A DNA stretch of 64,000 nucleotides from Elusimicrobia bacterium RIFOXYA12_FULL_51_18 (GTDB taxonomy: Bacteria > Elusimicrobiota > Elusimicrobia > Elusimicrobiales > UBA9959). Below the pieces are notes generated by a model. It was not told the origin of the DNA. It saw nothing but the letters and a program-made list of their open reading frames with translations, and searched no databases. The DNA is taken from NCBI GenBank assembly GCA_001800245.1, contig MGVA01000028.1, positions 118,452-182,451 on the forward strand, written 5' to 3'. Made by a program: the position numbers and the translations under genes. Position 1 is the stretch's first letter, and each line of letters opens with the position of its first letter. Of the stretch, positions 26,379 to 34,965 are shown one piece after another.

Positions 26379-26764
26379 TTTCGTTCTCCGCGATCTAATC
26401 TTATGAGTTTCCTTTTAAAATAAATCTCTTCACCTATAGATAGAGTTTAATATACGGCGGCATGTACGTCAAGGTTCCAAAGGCCCATAATCATACAGCC
26501 AGAAGGGCAGAGTTGTTTTAAGAAATCCTCCAAATAAAGCGGCTCGTGCCGCTGGGGTGGATTCGTAACAATGCCTAACTCGCAGTGTCCTATTATAGTT
26601 TAAGGAACATTGTTACCCGTCCAAAACCAGTTCCCTTAAAGCCCTGATCAAAGCTTGCAGGGAATTCTGTGGTTGCTGCTAAGCGGAAATAGTGCCGGGG
26701 GGCGGGCCCGCCTCCCGGCCTCGTATTGATCCATAATTCGGAAAGGCGCGTCCTGACGGCGAAA
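26379..26764. other. non-coding stretch with an inverted repeat
   Basis: No gene is visible between the divergent starts. GTAACAATG (26565-26573) and CATTGTTAC (26608-26616) form a 9-bp inverted repeat across 34 bases; the arms could fold or be a remnant of a small element. The rest shows nothing recognisable. Confidence 0.45.
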
Positions 26765-26773
26765 TGGTATAAT
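26765..26773 (+). promoter_or_regulatory. extended -10 promoter for the helicase gene
   Basis: TGG followed by TATAAT (26768-26773) is a perfect -10 hexamer with a TGn extension, 45 bases before the ATG. No -35 of quality is seen, as is common for extended -10 promoters. Confidence 0.5.
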
Positions 26774-26818
26774 CAGGTCTGCTGAAGCTTCAGTAAGTCT
26801 GATTCCGCCATTCTTATC

Positions 26819-28384
26819 ATGCCGAAAAACGTTCCCGAAATAGAAATAAATCCGCAGTTCCGCAGGGCGCTGGACCTGTTGGACGGCACTTCTAAAAACG
26901 TCTTTATCACAGGCAAAGCGGGCACCGGCAAATCCACGTTGCTTAAGTATTTCAGGGAACATACCCGCAAAAACATAGTTGTGCTGGCGCCCACCGGGGT
27001 CGCCGCGCTGAATGTCGGAGGCGAGACAATTCATTCGTTCTTCCGGTTCAAGCCGGATATCACGCCGGATAAAGTTAAAAAAATAAAAGGCCGCAACGCC
27101 GGTATTTACAGGGAACTGCACGCGATCGTTATAGACGAGGTCTCCATGGTCAGGGCCGACCTGCTGGACTGCGTGGACGCTTTTCTGCGTCTGAACGGCC
27201 CCTCGGGCTTAAGCCCTTTCGGCGGCCTGCAGATGATCTTTATCGGGGACCTTTACCAGCTGCCTCCGGTTGTTTCCTCCAGCGAGCGCGGGCTTTTCTC
27301 CTCGCATTACGCCGGGCCGTATTTTTTCAACGCCAAAATTTTCGAAGACCTTGAAATGGAATTTCTGGAGCTTGAAAAAGTATACCGGCAGAAAGACGCC
27401 GCTTTTATAACCATTCTTAACTCCATCAGGAATAATTCCGCCACCGGGCGGGACCTGTCCGCGCTGAATAAGCGGGTGGGCGCCGTCCTGGAAAAAGGTC
27501 CGGAGAACGGCTATGCCGTCCATCTGCTATCAACCAATAAGGCCGCGTACGAAATAAATTCCGCGCATCTTCACGCTCTTAAGGGCGAAGCGCGCGTTTA
27601 CCGCGCGCGGACAGAAGGCGACTTCTCAAAAGAATCATATCCCGCGGACGAGGAATTGGTCCTTAAAAACGGCGCCCAGGTAATGCTTTTGAATAATGAA
27701 CCCAACGGCCGCTGGGTCAACGGGTCTATGGGCGAGGTGGTGGATATCACGGATGAGCCGGGCGAAAGCGGGGATAGGGTGATGGTGCGCCTGACCGACG
27801 GGAGCCTGGAAAAAGTGGCGCCGCATGCCTGGGAACTGTTCCACTTCAGTTATGACCCTGAGGCCGGAAAAGTTGTGGCTGAGACGGCGGGCGTTTTTAT
27901 GCAGTATCCGCTCAAGCTTGCCTGGGGCATAACTATCCATAAAAGCCAGGGCAAGACTTTTGAAAGAGCCGTCATCGATTTCGGGCGCGGCATGTTCGCC
28001 CACGGGCAGGCGTATGTGGCCTTAAGCCGCTGCGTTTCCCTGGAGGGTATGTCGCTTACCCGGGCCATGCGCAAGTCCGATATCCTTATGGACCGGCGGG
28101 TGGTCGCGTTCATTACAGGGCATCAGTACATGCTGAGCGACCGGGCTTTGCCGCTGGCGGACAAGATAACGCTGATAAATGAGGCCATAGCCGGCGGAAA
28201 GAATCTGGAGATCACCTACTTAAAGGACAGCGATGAAAAGAGCCGCAGGGTGGTCAAGCCTTTCCGCCTGGGTAAGAAGGTGTACATGGAGCGGGAATTT
28301 CTGGGTATGGACTGTTTCTGCCTCGACCGAAAAGGCGAGCGAGTTTTCAGGGTGGACAGAATTCTTGAATTAAAACTCGCCTGA
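26819..28384 (+). CDS. PIF1-like helicase with a C-terminal WYL-like domain
   Basis: A 521-residue superfamily 1B helicase. Walker A GKAGTGKST at 32-40, motif Ia VLAPTGVAALNVGG with TIHSFF, motif II VIDEVSMVRADLLD, motif III IFIGDLYQLPPVV and the late motifs WGITIHKSQGKTFERAVID and AYVALSRCVSLEG are all present. The last 60-70 residues (ITYLKDSDEKSRRVVKPF, then RVFRVDRILEL) resemble a WYL ligand-binding domain. PIF1 enzymes unwind DNA 5'-3' and clear G-quadruplexes or R-loops. The helicase call is firm; WYL is probable. Confidence 0.9.
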   Translation: MPKNVPEIEINPQFRRALDLLDGTSKNVFITGKAGTGKSTLLKYFREHTRKNIVVLAPTGVAALNVGGETIHSFFRFKPDITPDKVKKIKGRNAGIYRELHAIVIDEVSMVRADLLDCVDAFLRLNGPSGLSPFGGLQMIFIGDLYQLPPVVSSSERGLFSSHYAGPYFFNAKIFEDLEMEFLELEKVYRQKDAAFITILNSIRNNSATGRDLSALNKRVGAVLEKGPENGYAVHLLSTNKAAYEINSAHLHALKGEARVYRARTEGDFSKESYPADEELVLKNGAQVMLLNNEPNGRWVNGSMGEVVDITDEPGESGDRVMVRLTDGSLEKVAPHAWELFHFSYDPEAGKVVAETAGVFMQYPLKLAWGITIHKSQGKTFERAVIDFGRGMFAHGQAYVALSRCVSLEGMSLTRAMRKSDILMDRRVVAFITGHQYMLSDRALPLADKITLINEAIAGGKNLEITYLKDSDEKSRRVVKPFRLGKKVYMEREFLGMDCFCLDRKGERVFRVDRILELKLA

Positions 28385-28490
28385 TATATCCGGCGAGCCG
28401 CGATTATAGGATAGAAGCGGTTTTTACGTTCGGTTTTTAAATTTAGATGGGAAGAGCACGTTTTGTCGGTGCGGCATAAGGAAATCTCTA

Positions 28491-29711
28491 ATGATGCGCA
28501 GTCTGCTGGACCGTTGGAACAAAACCGATCCCATCCTCAGAGCCTTTCTCGCTGGAGTGTTTTTCCTGGGTATCAACGCCGGGATACTGTCCACCGCCTT
28601 CAATAATTATCTGAATGATAGTTTCCGTATGTCCGCCGGGGAGAGGGGGTTTCTGGAATTTCCGCGCGAATTCCCCGGCTTCATCCTTATATTCGTTACC
28701 GGCCTGCTGGCCGCTCTGCCCATCCGTTCCTGGGCCGTTATAACCGGAATCCTTTCCGCGGTCGGCGTATTGGGGCTCGGTTTTATGTCCCCGTCGGTAA
28801 AAACGATGATGGTTTGGATGCTGCTCTGGAGCATGGGCGGGCATCTTTACATGGCGGTCGAGAGCGTAATGGGCCTGCGACTGGCGAAAGAGGGTAATCA
28901 CGGGCGCAGGCTGGGGCAGATAAGCGGTATGGCCAATCTGGCCGCCATAGCGGGCGCCGGCGTCATATGGCTGCTGGCCAAAGCCGCCGGCGTATACGTT
29001 TACAAAGCCGCGTTCCTGGTGGCGGCCCTGGCGGCGCTGGCCTCTGCTGCGCTTTTTGCGCGGGTGAAGACCGCGACATCGGAGCCGGGCGGAAAGCGGT
29101 TCGTATTCCGCCCTAAATATAAATATTTTTATTACCTGAACATTATTTTCGGCGCCAGGAAGCAGATCTTCCTGACCTTCGCGCCGTGGGTGCTGGTGAC
29201 GATCTACGGCGTCACGCCCGCAGTTATGGCGGCGCTGATGTTTGCCGCCGCTTTCCTTGGCGTGGTATTCAGGCAGGCTTTCGGCATAGTGGTGGACAAG
29301 TTCGGCGAGCGTAAAATGTTCATCGCCGACGCGATTATACTCGTGGGGATCTGCGCCGGCTTCGCGCTTTCGGCGGACAAATGGCTCCTCTATTCTCTAT
29401 TTATACTGGATAACCTGATGTTCGCCACCCGCATCGCGCGTACCACCTACCTTAACAAAATCGCGGAGCATAAGTCCGATATCGCCCCTACCATCTCGCT
29501 GGGGATCACCATGGACCATGTGGTTTCGATGACCGTGCCGGCTCTAGGGGGGATATTGTGGGCGGCTTACGGCTACAAATCCGTGTTCATGGCCGCTTCA
29601 CTGCTTTCTATAGCGGGTTTTGCCGTAGCCCTTTCTGTTGACGACAAAGTTAAGACCCGCCGTATGGCTCCGCCGGTCGCAGCCGTGCCGGAACCTTTTT
29701 CCGCCGACTGA
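28491..29711 (+). CDS. MFS-type transporter
   Basis: A 406-residue polytopic protein with about 12 hydrophobic helices and a short central loop near residue 195-205. Conserved major-facilitator traits include FREFPG/ITGLLAALP in helices 2-3 and the second-half loop VDKFGERKMFIADA (the D-x-x-G-x-R/K motif A). No substrate can be inferred. It is preceded by AAGGAAATC and stands alone. Confidence 0.82.
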   Translation: MMRSLLDRWNKTDPILRAFLAGVFFLGINAGILSTAFNNYLNDSFRMSAGERGFLEFPREFPGFILIFVTGLLAALPIRSWAVITGILSAVGVLGLGFMSPSVKTMMVWMLLWSMGGHLYMAVESVMGLRLAKEGNHGRRLGQISGMANLAAIAGAGVIWLLAKAAGVYVYKAAFLVAALAALASAALFARVKTATSEPGGKRFVFRPKYKYFYYLNIIFGARKQIFLTFAPWVLVTIYGVTPAVMAALMFAAAFLGVVFRQAFGIVVDKFGERKMFIADAIILVGICAGFALSADKWLLYSLFILDNLMFATRIARTTYLNKIAEHKSDIAPTISLGITMDHVVSMTVPALGGILWAAYGYKSVFMAASLLSIAGFAVALSVDDKVKTRRMAPPVAAVPEPFSAD

Positions 29712-29768
29712 CCTTCGCAGGTTACTTCTTCCAAAATTTCCCAAAATGAGCGACAGTACGTTGTCGCG

Positions 29769-29950
29769 TTGATGTGGTCGGATGTTTGTATAAGTTCCAC
29801 CAGACGTCTTAATGAGCAGGTCAAGCGGAACAAGGATAAGTTTCCGGAAGATTTTGTCTTTCGGCTTACTCCGAAGGAGGCCTCGGAGTTGGTTGCGCAA
29901 ACCGCGAGAGCAGTCCAGCCTATGATGCGGTCGCATTTTGCGACCGCATA
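29769..29950 (+). pseudogene. fragment of an ORF6N-domain (KilA-N-like) protein
   Basis: The segment RRLNEQVKRNKDKFPEDF then VFRLTPKEASEL is the diagnostic core of the ORF6N DNA-binding domain found in phage and mobile-element proteins. The normal N-terminal lead (VMLDxDLAxLYGVET) and the C-terminal domain are missing, and the frame continues into unrelated sequence to 30086. Probably a relic of a prophage or an integrated element. Confidence 0.72.
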
Positions 29951-30007
29951 CAAAAGTGCCGGAAAAGCGGCGGCAGTCTTCCCCGCGCGAGTGGGGGGGC
30001 CGTACGA

Positions 30008-30322
30008 TCAGGTTTTTGCGGTTAGTCGGAGGATCTTTTCCAGGAGGGCTTTCTGCTGGTTATGGTCGGAAAGGTTTAGGGAATAGTGGAAATAGCCGCA
30101 GGCGTCTTTTAAGACAGCGGCCACCACGCCTCTTATATCTTCTAGTTTCTCTCCGCATAACTCAAATTCCAGGGCCAGCATTTTGTCTTTTTTGAATTCA
30201 AATTGCGATAGAAGTTCCACTTTCTCCGGGCTTATGGCCATGATCCTGCCCCAGAAAGGGGATTCCTCCATGGATATTCTGATGGAAACGGGGAGGTATT
30301 CCTTATCGCGGCTCGGTGACAT
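30008..30322 (-). CDS. PilZ-like domain protein
   Basis: A 104-residue protein that resembles a PilZ domain. It starts with REYLPVSIRISMEESPFWGRI in place of R-x-x-x-R, followed by beta strands (LALEFELCGEKLEDIRGVVAAV) and a C-terminal helix. The canonical c-di-GMP motif RxxxR...DxSxxG is only partly recognisable (SRDKE... AISPEK), so nucleotide binding is doubtful. It overlaps the receiver-propeller gene by 20 bases and belongs to its operon. Confidence 0.58.
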   Translation of the reverse strand: MSPSRDKEYLPVSIRISMEESPFWGRIMAISPEKVELLSQFEFKKDKMLALEFELCGEKLEDIRGVVAAVLKDACGYFHYSLNLSDHNQQKALLEKILRLTAKT

Positions 30323-31451
30323 TGAAAAGCCAGCCTTTGCCCTTGTCTTCGGAGGCGAACCAGATCTTGCCGTCCCTCGCGCCCAGGGCCGTTATTTTCA
30401 TGGATTTTGATGCCCACTGCGGTATTTCCGCTTTTGATAATATGGTTTCCGGGTCGTCGGGGGAAAGTTTTATGAGCGATTTAAGTCCTTCGTCGGTAAC
30501 CCATAAAAAACGCGGATCGCAGGCGATAGCCGTCAGATTTTTTCCGGGATACGTGAAGGATCTTAATTCGGTCAACTCATCATTGGCCAGGCGTTTGGAT
30601 ATTTTATTGCCTTCCGCGTAAGCCAGCCAGATATAAAGGCCGTCGTAGCAGGCGCCGGCGGGCGGCTTGGGCCCGTACTTCGTCTTTGAGATCAAAGTGA
30701 GTTTTTCATTCTTCATCCGGCGCTCCATAGTTCCTCCGGCCGCCGCCACCCAGATATTGTCCGAGCCGTCGGCAAGGCCAACCGGCACGGTGTCCGGGAA
30801 GGAGGTTACGCCGGTGATCCTGAAATCTTTAAGGTCGTGCCTATAGATCGCCTGATTATACCAGTCGCTTACCATTACCCGGCCTTTTTCGAAAGCGAGG
30901 CCCGATGGATGAGAATAGGGAAGTTCAATTATTGAAGGCGGGGGGATTTCCCTATTATATTTATTGAAACCGTAGAACCAGCCGGAAACAAATCCGAATA
31001 TAAGCGTTATAGCTGATCCGGCCAGGAACAGCGCGGTTTTACGCTTCGCAAATCTTTCGATCTGGTCCGTATCCAGCCGCAGGGTGGTGCCGCTTATGTT
31101 GAGGGCTTTTTTGTAAAGAGGCCTTATCTCTTCCTCGGTCCATGGACTCTGGGCGCAGTCAAAGGCGCCGAGTTTCATGTAGGCTACTGCCCTGGAGGAG
31201 TCCCGTTTTTTTAAGAGCACGACTATCGGCAGAAAGGGTGCTATCCTTAAAAGTTCCCTTATCTGTATCTCGGCGGGGGTGGCCTCTCCGTCCGCTATGA
31301 AAACGGCGCGCGGGCGGGCCCTTTCAAAAATAGCCAGGGCGTCGTTCAGGTCCTGTGAAAACACGGTGTCGGCGCCCAGGTTCTTGAAGACGCTCTCAAG
31401 TATAAGGCGCTCTTTTTGCGATTCCACTATTACCTGTACCGTGTTGGGCAT
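30303..31451 (-). CDS. receiver-like domain, membrane helix and periplasmic beta-propeller in one protein
   Basis: A 382-residue protein with an unusual order. Residues 1-115 look like a receiver domain (VQVIVESQKERLILESVF, RPRAVFIADGEATPAE, PIVVLLKKRDSS, KLGAFDCAQSPW) but with GEA where the phospho-Asp loop should be and no acidic pocket, so it is degenerate. One membrane helix follows (about 143-165). The C-terminal 210 residues are NHL/SMP-30-like propeller repeats (HPSGLAFEKGRVMVSDWYNQAIYR, DGSDNIWVAAAGG, LWVTDEGLKSLIKL). It lies 15 bases after the PorV-LysM gene. Possibly an envelope sensor; not assignable further. Confidence 0.65.
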   Translation of the reverse strand: MPNTVQVIVESQKERLILESVFKNLGADTVFSQDLNDALAIFERARPRAVFIADGEATPAEIQIRELLRIAPFLPIVVLLKKRDSSRAVAYMKLGAFDCAQSPWTEEEIRPLYKKALNISGTTLRLDTDQIERFAKRKTALFLAGSAITLIFGFVSGWFYGFNKYNREIPPPSIIELPYSHPSGLAFEKGRVMVSDWYNQAIYRHDLKDFRITGVTSFPDTVPVGLADGSDNIWVAAAGGTMERRMKNEKLTLISKTKYGPKPPAGACYDGLYIWLAYAEGNKISKRLANDELTELRSFTYPGKNLTAIACDPRFLWVTDEGLKSLIKLSPDDPETILSKAEIPQWASKSMKITALGARDGKIWFASEDKGKGWLFNVTEPR

Positions 31452-31466
31452 AAGTTCGTGTTCCGG

Positions 31467-33002
31467 TTACTGATTCTTCTCCACCGGGGGGTTCGGTATT
31501 TCAAAAACCGTTCCTTCCACCGGCAGGCCCCTTGAAATATGCTTCTGGTTGGCTTCGTAGATACGCTCCCAGAGGTTGGGATTGCCGTAATACTGTGAGG
31601 CTATCGAGCGTAAGGTCTCGCCCGTCGCTACCTTATGTGACTTCGGCCATTTTTCCAGCTTGGGAGGGGCCGCGGTTTTTTTGGGCTTGGGTTTTTCTAT
31701 CCTGTGCTCCGCCTCTATAATCTGCAGCTCCAGATCTTTGAGTCTGGGCTCCATATCGCGCATTCGGGACTGCATTATATTCAGGTCGGTTTCCAGCATG
31801 CCTTTGTTGGCCCGGTAGGTGGCTATTGAATTTTCAAGGCTCGCTTTTTGGGCGCGAAGGTCGTCCACCTGCGTTCTAAGCGTCCCGGCCCTTGCGGCGG
31901 CGTCGCCCACAAAGTTTTCCGCGAAACCGGGGGTATCGAAGCGGTACCCCGCGGTTACTTCGTATAGTCCGGCGGATTGGTTGACGCCTTTCCAGGGGAT
32001 CGAGGCTGTGAAATCTATTATCCAGGGCGCGGCGTTAACGCCCAGGCCCAGGGCCAGATAAGCCGGTCCGTCCAAGGCTACTCCCTTGCCCGCGCGAACC
32101 TGCAGAAGATTATTTAAGATGCCGCGCTCCACTCCGTAAAAAACCTCGGCATATGAACCGCGTAGTTTAAGGTCCATCGCGAAAAGGATGCTCCGCCAAC
32201 GGTAGGAATTGCCTAGAGTGAGCGCGGTCAGCGACCGCCCCAGGCCGATGGTTACGTCGGAGAGCGTGAGCGCGGTCTTAAGCCCCATATTTGATGAGAA
32301 GAGCAGTCCGCTTTCCAGGCCAAGGCCCAGATGGCTTTTTTCTGGGTCGCGCAGGCTGATTATTTTTAAGTTTGCGCCGTAAAGCACCGGGCGCTGGAGG
32401 TATTTTAGGATAAATTTGCTGCCAAGGCCCATGGTCAGCGAATCCAGGCTGCCGGTCTTGCGGCGGATCGCGTGGTAGCCGAGGCCGGCTATATAACTGG
32501 TGTCCGGCACGGGGCGAATGTAAGCGATGGAGGCTTCTCCTACCGCGCCGAGGGGAGATAATCTGCGCGCAAAACCGAAGCGGTTCTCAATGTTGCTAAG
32601 GTTCATGAGGCCGGCGGGATTATAGAAGACTGTGTAGGGGTCATCGGCCACGCTTGAGAACGCGGTCCCCAGAGCATTGGCTCTTGCCCCGGGACGAAGA
32701 TAGGTGAAATCTATAGCCGCGGCGTTTATCGTGAGTAGCGCGGAAACGGCCGCGAAAATACTTCTGGAAGCGAAATTTCGGATTTTGAAGCCGAAACGAA
32801 GCGGACCGAGGTTAAAAGGCTTTATGGAACTTGTAAACCGAAGACCGCGAAGTTGCGATAGTGAAAACCCCGGAGCGGCATCCGCCTGCGGGTAATGCCT
32901 GGAAAGGGTCCCGTAAAAAGCCGCGATTGCGGCCCAAAAGCGGTTCTGGGGACCGGTCCGAAACAACGAGACATTGTGCCTGAGCGGAGTGAGTTTTTTC
33001 AT
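31467..33002 (-). CDS. PorV/PorQ-like outer membrane protein with coiled coil and LysM domain
   Basis: About 510 residues. The core DFTYLRPGARANALGTAF, then ADDPYTVFYNPAGL, is typical of PorV/UPF0164 beta-barrel proteins. A coiled coil (RTQVDDLRAQKASLENSIAT and onward) leads to a C-terminal LysM domain (HKVATGETLRSIASQYYGNP, ending VFEIPNPP) that would bind peptidoglycan. The signal segment SIFAAVSALLTINAAA directly precedes the barrel. The start is uncertain: the region before it (to about 32765) is a decayed copy of repeat R2. The ATG at 33002 is the best canonical codon and has no ribosome site. Confidence 0.68.
   Translation of the reverse strand: MKKLTPLRHNVSLFRTGPQNRFWAAIAAFYGTLSRHYPQADAAPGFSLSQLRGLRFTSSIKPFNLGPLRFGFKIRNFASRSIFAAVSALLTINAAAIDFTYLRPGARANALGTAFSSVADDPYTVFYNPAGLMNLSNIENRFGFARRLSPLGAVGEASIAYIRPVPDTSYIAGLGYHAIRRKTGSLDSLTMGLGSKFILKYLQRPVLYGANLKIISLRDPEKSHLGLGLESGLLFSSNMGLKTALTLSDVTIGLGRSLTALTLGNSYRWRSILFAMDLKLRGSYAEVFYGVERGILNNLLQVRAGKGVALDGPAYLALGLGVNAAPWIIDFTASIPWKGVNQSAGLYEVTAGYRFDTPGFAENFVGDAAARAGTLRTQVDDLRAQKASLENSIATYRANKGMLETDLNIMQSRMRDMEPRLKDLELQIIEAEHRIEKPKPKKTAAPPKLEKWPKSHKVATGETLRSIASQYYGNPNLWERIYEANQKHISRGLPVEGTVFEIPNPPVEKNQ
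32765..32932 (-). repeat. decayed R2 copy within the 5' part of the porV-like gene
   Basis: Read on the minus strand this aligns over about 165 bases with R2 (24488-24650). Shared blocks are CTTTTTACGGGACC/CTTTTTGCGGGACC, ATTACCCGCAGG/TTTACCCACAGG, TTACAAGTTC/TTACAGGTTC and CGGCTTCAAAATC. Both termini are missing. The reading frame of the porV-like gene passes through it. Confidence 0.7.
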
Positions 33003-33195
33003 ACTGGCGATAACACCGATCGGAAACACACGGATTAGCGAAGCCGGAGAATGCAAAGTTATGCTGAGCTACCGCCCTGGTCCGGCGCAAGACCGCGCGT
33101 CTACAAAATATACTATAATAAAGAATACTTTACCGGTATTAAATTAATATTTCATTTTCTTTAAATAGCTGTTTGTCCGGGAAAAGGACCTCTAG

Positions 33196-34965
33196 ATGAA
33201 ACTCCGCTCCGTTCTGCTGCCCTTAACCGCACTGCTCTATCTTTCCGCCGCCGCCCGTGCGGGTGAAATCAAGATCACGTACCCTTCCGAGGGGGACTCT
33301 ATGCCGTCTATAAAGAGTACCTTTATTTTCGGCAATATTACGCCTTCCACCGCTTCGTTTTACATCAACGGGACTAAAATAAGCGTTTACAAGAACGGCG
33401 GCTTTATCGCCTACCTGCCGGTCAGTGAAGGTGATTTTGTTTTTAAATGCGAGCTTTTGGACGGCGTTACCGCCGCATATTTGCGAAAAATAAAGATCAG
33501 AAAGAGCCCCCAGACCCAGGTGTACGACGGGCTGCGCCTGGAGCTGGTAACTCCGCCGGGAGATCTTGACCTTTTCCCCGGAGATTTCGTTAATGTGCAG
33601 GCCGTCGGTACTCCCGGTCATACCGCCGTATTCACGATAAAGAACCTTGTTAAAGACGCCGCTATGAACGAACTGCCCCCCGGTTCCGGCCGCTATTTCG
33701 GCGTTTACAGGGTGAAAGATTCGGATGAAGCCGAAGATTCGGAACTTACCGTAAAATTTAAAACCGGGCTCTTTGCGTCCGGCGCGTACGTGAAGTCCAG
33801 AGGCCGTATCAGGGTACTGAAGAAATTAGCCATTGTGGAAACTTCCACGGATACGGTTATCCTTCGCAACGGCATAGATTCCGGCTATATGATGTTTTTG
33901 CCTAAAGGAGTCAGGCTTGTTTCCGACGGCCGGACCGGAGGCAGCCGCCGCATACGGCTGTCGTCCTCCGAGACCGGGTGGGTGGACGACTCCAAAGTGG
34001 CGGCGGCCGATGCGGCCTTCGTTCCGCAGAACGAGACCGGCACCATCCGCCTTAAAAAGACCGATGCCGGCTCTTCCGCGTCCATTTATATGCCGTATCC
34101 GGCGGCGTACAGAGCCGAGGAGCGGGAGAATTCCCTGCGGCTGACGCTCTATTATACCAAGCAGCATACCAACTGGGTGATATACGATTCGTCCGATACT
34201 TTCATAAAACAAGTGCGGTTTTACCAGACAGGCGAAAATACCGCGGTTGTGGATTTTGAGTTCACCCCCGGTTCCGAGCTCGGCGGATACGAAGTTTATC
34301 CCGGCACACGTTCCCTTAACGTGGACTTTAAGAGAATGCCTTCGGTGGCCGGTATCTGGCCTAAGCCTCTCGCGGGGCTGAGGGTGGTGCTGGATCCGGG
34401 GCATTCGCCCAAACTGCTGCCGCCTTACGACGGCGCTGTGGGCCCCATGGGGACTTTGGAATACCAGGTTAATCGTGTCACCGCCGATAAGCTCAAGGAT
34501 ACCCTTTCAAGCCTCGGCGCCACGGTCTATATGACGCGTCATGGCGACGAGACCGTTCAGCTTACGGACAGGCCCAAGCTGGCCAAAGATTATAAAGGCG
34601 ATATTTATATCAGTCTGCACAATAACGCCATCGGCGACGGAGAGGATCCGTTCGCCCAGCCGAGGGGATTTCAGATCTATCATTATCACAGGCACAGCTA
34701 CGGCCTGGCCGGCGCCATCCACCGTTCTTACGTAAAAAATATTCCTCTGCCGGACGAAGGCCTGCGCTTCGGAGATTACGCCGTGGTGCGTCTGACTTCC
34801 ATGCCCGCCGTACTGGTTGAAAGCGCCTACATGATCATGCCGGAGCAGGAAGACCTGCTCAATACGCCGGAGTTCCAGCAGAAGCTGGCGGACACGATAG
34901 CCGGAGGGGTGCTTGATTTCTTTAAGGTGCCGCCGCGGCCCGTCAAGAAGGTTAAAAATGAATAG
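33196..34965 (+). CDS. N-acetylmuramoyl-L-alanine amidase with large N-terminal region
   Basis: A 589-residue secreted protein (signal peptide 1-22). The C-terminal 200 residues are an Amidase_3 domain: VVLDPGHS (zinc His), TLEYQVNRVTADKL (zinc Glu), TRHGDETV, YISLHNNAIGD (zinc His) and VLVESAYMIMPEQE (catalytic Glu). It cleaves the peptide from MurNAc in peptidoglycan. The first 370 residues have beta-sandwich and SH3-like segments and an AMIN-like stretch. AGGACC lies close to the ATG. The eight-base overlap with the next gene suggests coupling. Confidence 0.87.
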   Translation: MKLRSVLLPLTALLYLSAAARAGEIKITYPSEGDSMPSIKSTFIFGNITPSTASFYINGTKISVYKNGGFIAYLPVSEGDFVFKCELLDGVTAAYLRKIKIRKSPQTQVYDGLRLELVTPPGDLDLFPGDFVNVQAVGTPGHTAVFTIKNLVKDAAMNELPPGSGRYFGVYRVKDSDEAEDSELTVKFKTGLFASGAYVKSRGRIRVLKKLAIVETSTDTVILRNGIDSGYMMFLPKGVRLVSDGRTGGSRRIRLSSSETGWVDDSKVAAADAAFVPQNETGTIRLKKTDAGSSASIYMPYPAAYRAEERENSLRLTLYYTKQHTNWVIYDSSDTFIKQVRFYQTGENTAVVDFEFTPGSELGGYEVYPGTRSLNVDFKRMPSVAGIWPKPLAGLRVVLDPGHSPKLLPPYDGAVGPMGTLEYQVNRVTADKLKDTLSSLGATVYMTRHGDETVQLTDRPKLAKDYKGDIYISLHNNAIGDGEDPFAQPRGFQIYHYHRHSYGLAGAIHRSYVKNIPLPDEGLRFGDYAVVRLTSMPAVLVESAYMIMPEQEDLLNTPEFQQKLADTIAGGVLDFFKVPPRPVKKVKNE

